Of a stretch of DNA of 6,806 nucleotides, positions 5,754 through 6,806 are shown one piece after another. Below the pieces are notes generated by a model. The model ran no database searches and had not been told where the DNA came from. It saw only the letters and a program-made list of their open reading frames with translations. The stretch's first letter is position 1; the number at the start of each line of letters is the position of its first letter. The stretch is from Actinomycetota bacterium. GTDB lineage: Bacteria > Actinomycetota > UBA4738 > HRBIN12. Position numbers and translations under genes: made by a program. The DNA is taken from positions 1-6,806 of the forward strand of contig SIRV01000183.1 in NCBI GenBank assembly GCA_004366195.1, in the 5' to 3' direction.

Positions 5754-6221
5754 CTACGAGGAGCCGAGGGCCGCCCGGGCCTTCGGCACGGTGTCGCCCG
5801 GCGCGACCTTGTACCAGGCGTGCGAGATCCGCCCCTCTTCGTCCACGAGGAACGCCGAGCGGACGATGCCCATGAACGTCTTCCCGTAGAGCGAGCGCTC
5901 GCCCCAGACGCCCCAGGCCTCGGCCACCGCGTGGTCCGGGTCCGAGAGGAGCGGGAACCCGAGCCCGTACTTCCGGTCGAAGGCGGCCTGCGCCTCGGGC
6001 TCGTCGGGGCTGATGCCGAGCACGTCCACGCCGAGGGCGGCGAGGTCCTCTCGGGCGTCCCGCACCGCGCAGGACTGGGTCGTGCACCCCGGCGTGTCGG
6101 CCTTGGGGTAGAAGTACACCAGCACCTTCCGCCCCCGGTGGTCGGAGAGCGCGTGCGGTCGCCCGGCCTGGTCGAGCAGCCGGAAGTCGGGCGCCCGGTC
6201 CCCTGATCGGAGCTTGCTCAT
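5754..6221 (-). CDS. bcp: Thioredoxin-dependent peroxiredoxin, BCP/PrxQ family
   Basis: This is a 155-residue cytoplasmic peroxidase of the AhpC/TSA fold, predicted to reduce hydrogen peroxide and organic hydroperoxides at the expense of thioredoxin. The length is normal for the family. It has GDRAPDF (7-13), VYFYPKADTPGCTTQSC (35-51) with the peroxidatic Cys46 and the BCP-type resolving Cys51 five residues on, DVLGISPDEP (66-75), FPLLSDPDH (89-97), the Trp-Gly-Val-Trp-Gly segment (103-107), YGKTFMGIVRSAFLVD (112-127) with the conserved Arg121, and GRISHAWY (130-137). The ATG at 6221 fits the family N-terminus. Open frame continues upstream but only mirrors the DUF302 gene. There is no Shine-Dalgarno; TACGCT (6228-6233) six bases upstream suggests a leaderless mRNA. 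It is divergent from the DUF302 gene across a 78-bp gap, which may mean shared control. Confidence 0.93.
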   Translation of the reverse strand: MSKLRSGDRAPDFRLLDQAGRPHALSDHRGRKVLVYFYPKADTPGCTTQSCAVRDAREDLAALGVDVLGISPDEPEAQAAFDRKYGLGFPLLSDPDHAVAEAWGVWGERSLYGKTFMGIVRSAFLVDEEGRISHAWYKVAPGDTVPKARAALGSS

Positions 6222-6227
6222 GGGGGA

Positions 6228-6233
6228 AGCGTA
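6228..6233 (-). promoter_or_regulatory. Candidate -10 element of bcp (leaderless)
   Basis: TACGCT on the minus strand fits TANNNT and ends 6 nt before the bcp ATG. The bases between are pyrimidine-rich and contain no ribosome-binding site, which supports a transcript that begins at the start codon. No -35 could be assigned with confidence. Confidence 0.45.
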
Positions 6234-6261
6234 GCGCCGGTCGCTCGCACCGAGGTCGCGG

Positions 6262-6289
6262 TACCGTCGGGTGCAGAGGTTCCCGACGG
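6262..6289 (+). promoter_or_regulatory. Candidate promoter/operator of the DUF302 gene with 8-bp inverted repeat
   Basis: CCGTCGGG (6264-6271) and its exact complement CCCGACGG (6282-6289) flank a 10-base spacer. The left arm overlaps TACCGT (6262-6267), a possible -10 for the DUF302 gene. The right arm abuts the Shine-Dalgarno GGAGG (6289-6293), which is 6 nt before the ATG. If transcription starts near 6274, the left arm would not be in the RNA, so a repressor-binding dyad is more likely than an RNA hairpin. An upstream start would instead allow a hairpin that touches the ribosome-binding site. Confidence 0.4.
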
Positions 6290-6299
6290 GAGGTGCGAG

Positions 6300-6698
6300 A
6301 TGGGCTACGGACGGACGGTGCTGCTCGACGAGCCGGTGGACGCGGTGATCCCGAAGGTCAAGGAGGCCCTCAAGGCCCAGGGCTTCGGCGTGCTCACCGA
6401 GATCGACGTGCGGGCCACCCTGAAGGAGAAGATCGGGGCCGAGGTCGCCCCCTACGTGATCCTCGGCGCGTGCAACCCGCGCCTCGCGCACCGCGCCCTC
6501 GAGCTCGAGCCCGACGTCGGCCTGCTCCTGCCCTGCAACGTGGTCGTGCGCGAGCACGACGGCCGCACGGTCGTCTCGGCCCTCGACCCCGGGGTGATCG
6601 CCGAGCTCGCCGACCACCCCGACCTGCGGCCGATCGCCGAGGAGGCGACGGGGCTCCTCGACGCCGCGCTCGAGTCCCTCGCGGGGTCGCTGGGCTAG
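6300..6698 (+). CDS. DUF302-domain protein
   Basis: This is a 132-residue soluble protein with no signal peptide or membrane segment. It matches the DUF302 family, whose biochemical role is not established. The family pattern is clear: an N-terminal strand, then a helix containing VDAVIPKVKEALKAQGFGVLTEIDV (13-37), then LKEKIG (41-46), ILGACNP (54-60; Cys58), HRALELEPDVGLLLPCNVVV (64-83; Cys79), and a C-terminal helix. Two cysteines, Cys58 and Cys79, sit in conserved places, and a thiol- or metal-linked role would suit the divergent peroxiredoxin neighbour, but that is inference. The ATG at 6300 has the best ribosome-binding site in the window (GGGAGG, 6 nt spacer), unlike the leaderless-looking genes nearby. 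Its TAG stop overlaps the stop of the convergent downstream gene. Confidence 0.87.
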   Translation: MGYGRTVLLDEPVDAVIPKVKEALKAQGFGVLTEIDVRATLKEKIGAEVAPYVILGACNPRLAHRALELEPDVGLLLPCNVVVREHDGRTVVSALDPGVIAELADHPDLRPIAEEATGLLDAALESLAGSLG

Positions 6699-6806
6699 CT
6701 ACGCACGTGGATCTGGCCGCCCACGTCCCCCGAGGCTTGGTAGAGGGGGATCGAGGGGTCGGTCGTCCATACGCGGAGCAGCAGGCGGTCGGTGGCGCCG
6801 TCTGGG
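6695..6806 (-). CDS. C-terminal fragment of an unidentified protein
   Basis: The minus-strand frame is open from the window edge to TAG at 6697-6695, giving 36 complete codons plus part of one more. The visible residues include DRLLLRVWTTDPSIPLYQ and end GGQIHVRS. They alternate hydrophobic and polar positions as in beta strands, and codon third positions are mostly G or C. The other two minus-strand frames give Pro/Arg-rich, unlikely peptides. I do not recognise the family. The last four bases are shared with the end of the DUF302 gene, so the two are convergent with overlapping stops. Confidence 0.55.
   Translation of the reverse strand, partial: PDGATDRLLLRVWTTDPSIPLYQASGDVGGQIHVRS

Noticed and set aside
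6222..6617. N-terminal extension of the bcp frame across the divergent gap and the DUF302 gene
   Set aside because: The extension mirrors the DUF302 coding sequence; BCP homology and normal length start at the ATG at 6221.

Overview
The window looks like a chromosomal fragment of a GC-rich (about 70 % by eye) actinomycete-type bacterium, probably uncultured. Three things point there. It carries a DUF222/HNH (13E12-type) gene, a family concentrated in Actinomycetota. It has a perfect match to the Gram-positive LexA box. Several starts lack a Shine-Dalgarno but have a TANNNT -10 hexamer 6-7 nt upstream, the typical actinobacterial leaderless layout. The class cannot be fixed from this sequence. 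The window is gene-dense, and no gene-free stretch exceeds 170 bases.

Layout. Positions 3-149 (+) hold the C-terminal end of a probable nucleotidyltransferase-domain protein. Positions 208-3256 (-) hold a tight three-gene operon, transcribed mcl -> mtkA -> mtkB, with ATGA overlaps at both junctions. It encodes an L-malyl-CoA lyase and the two subunits of an enzyme that resembles malate-CoA ligase (malate thiokinase) more than succinyl-CoA synthetase. Together they would convert malate + ATP + CoA to malyl-CoA and then to acetyl-CoA + glyoxylate. This is the cleavage module of the serine cycle, also used around the ethylmalonyl-CoA and 3-hydroxypropionate pathways.

Positions 3379-4665 (-) encode a DUF4143-type AAA ATPase with a PD-(D/E)XK-like C-terminus. 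Directly upstream, at 4675-4766, are four tandem iterons with an exact 23-bp period. They run into the presumed -10 of the ATPase gene and are probably its operator. Positions 4831-5651 (-) hold a DUF222/HNH endonuclease gene that has lost the middle of DUF222 and is split into two frames joined by a TGATG overlap. A perfect LexA box (5666-5679) lies just upstream of it.

Positions 5754-6221 (-) encode a BCP/PrxQ peroxiredoxin, divergent from a DUF302 protein at 6300-6698 (+). The 78-bp gap between them contains an 8-bp inverted repeat. Positions 6695-6806 (-) are the 3' end of an unidentified gene whose stop overlaps the DUF302 stop.

The strongest leads are the malate-CoA ligase/malyl-CoA lyase operon in an apparently actinobacterial background, the phased iteron array at the DUF4143 ATPase, and the LexA box on the broken HNH gene.
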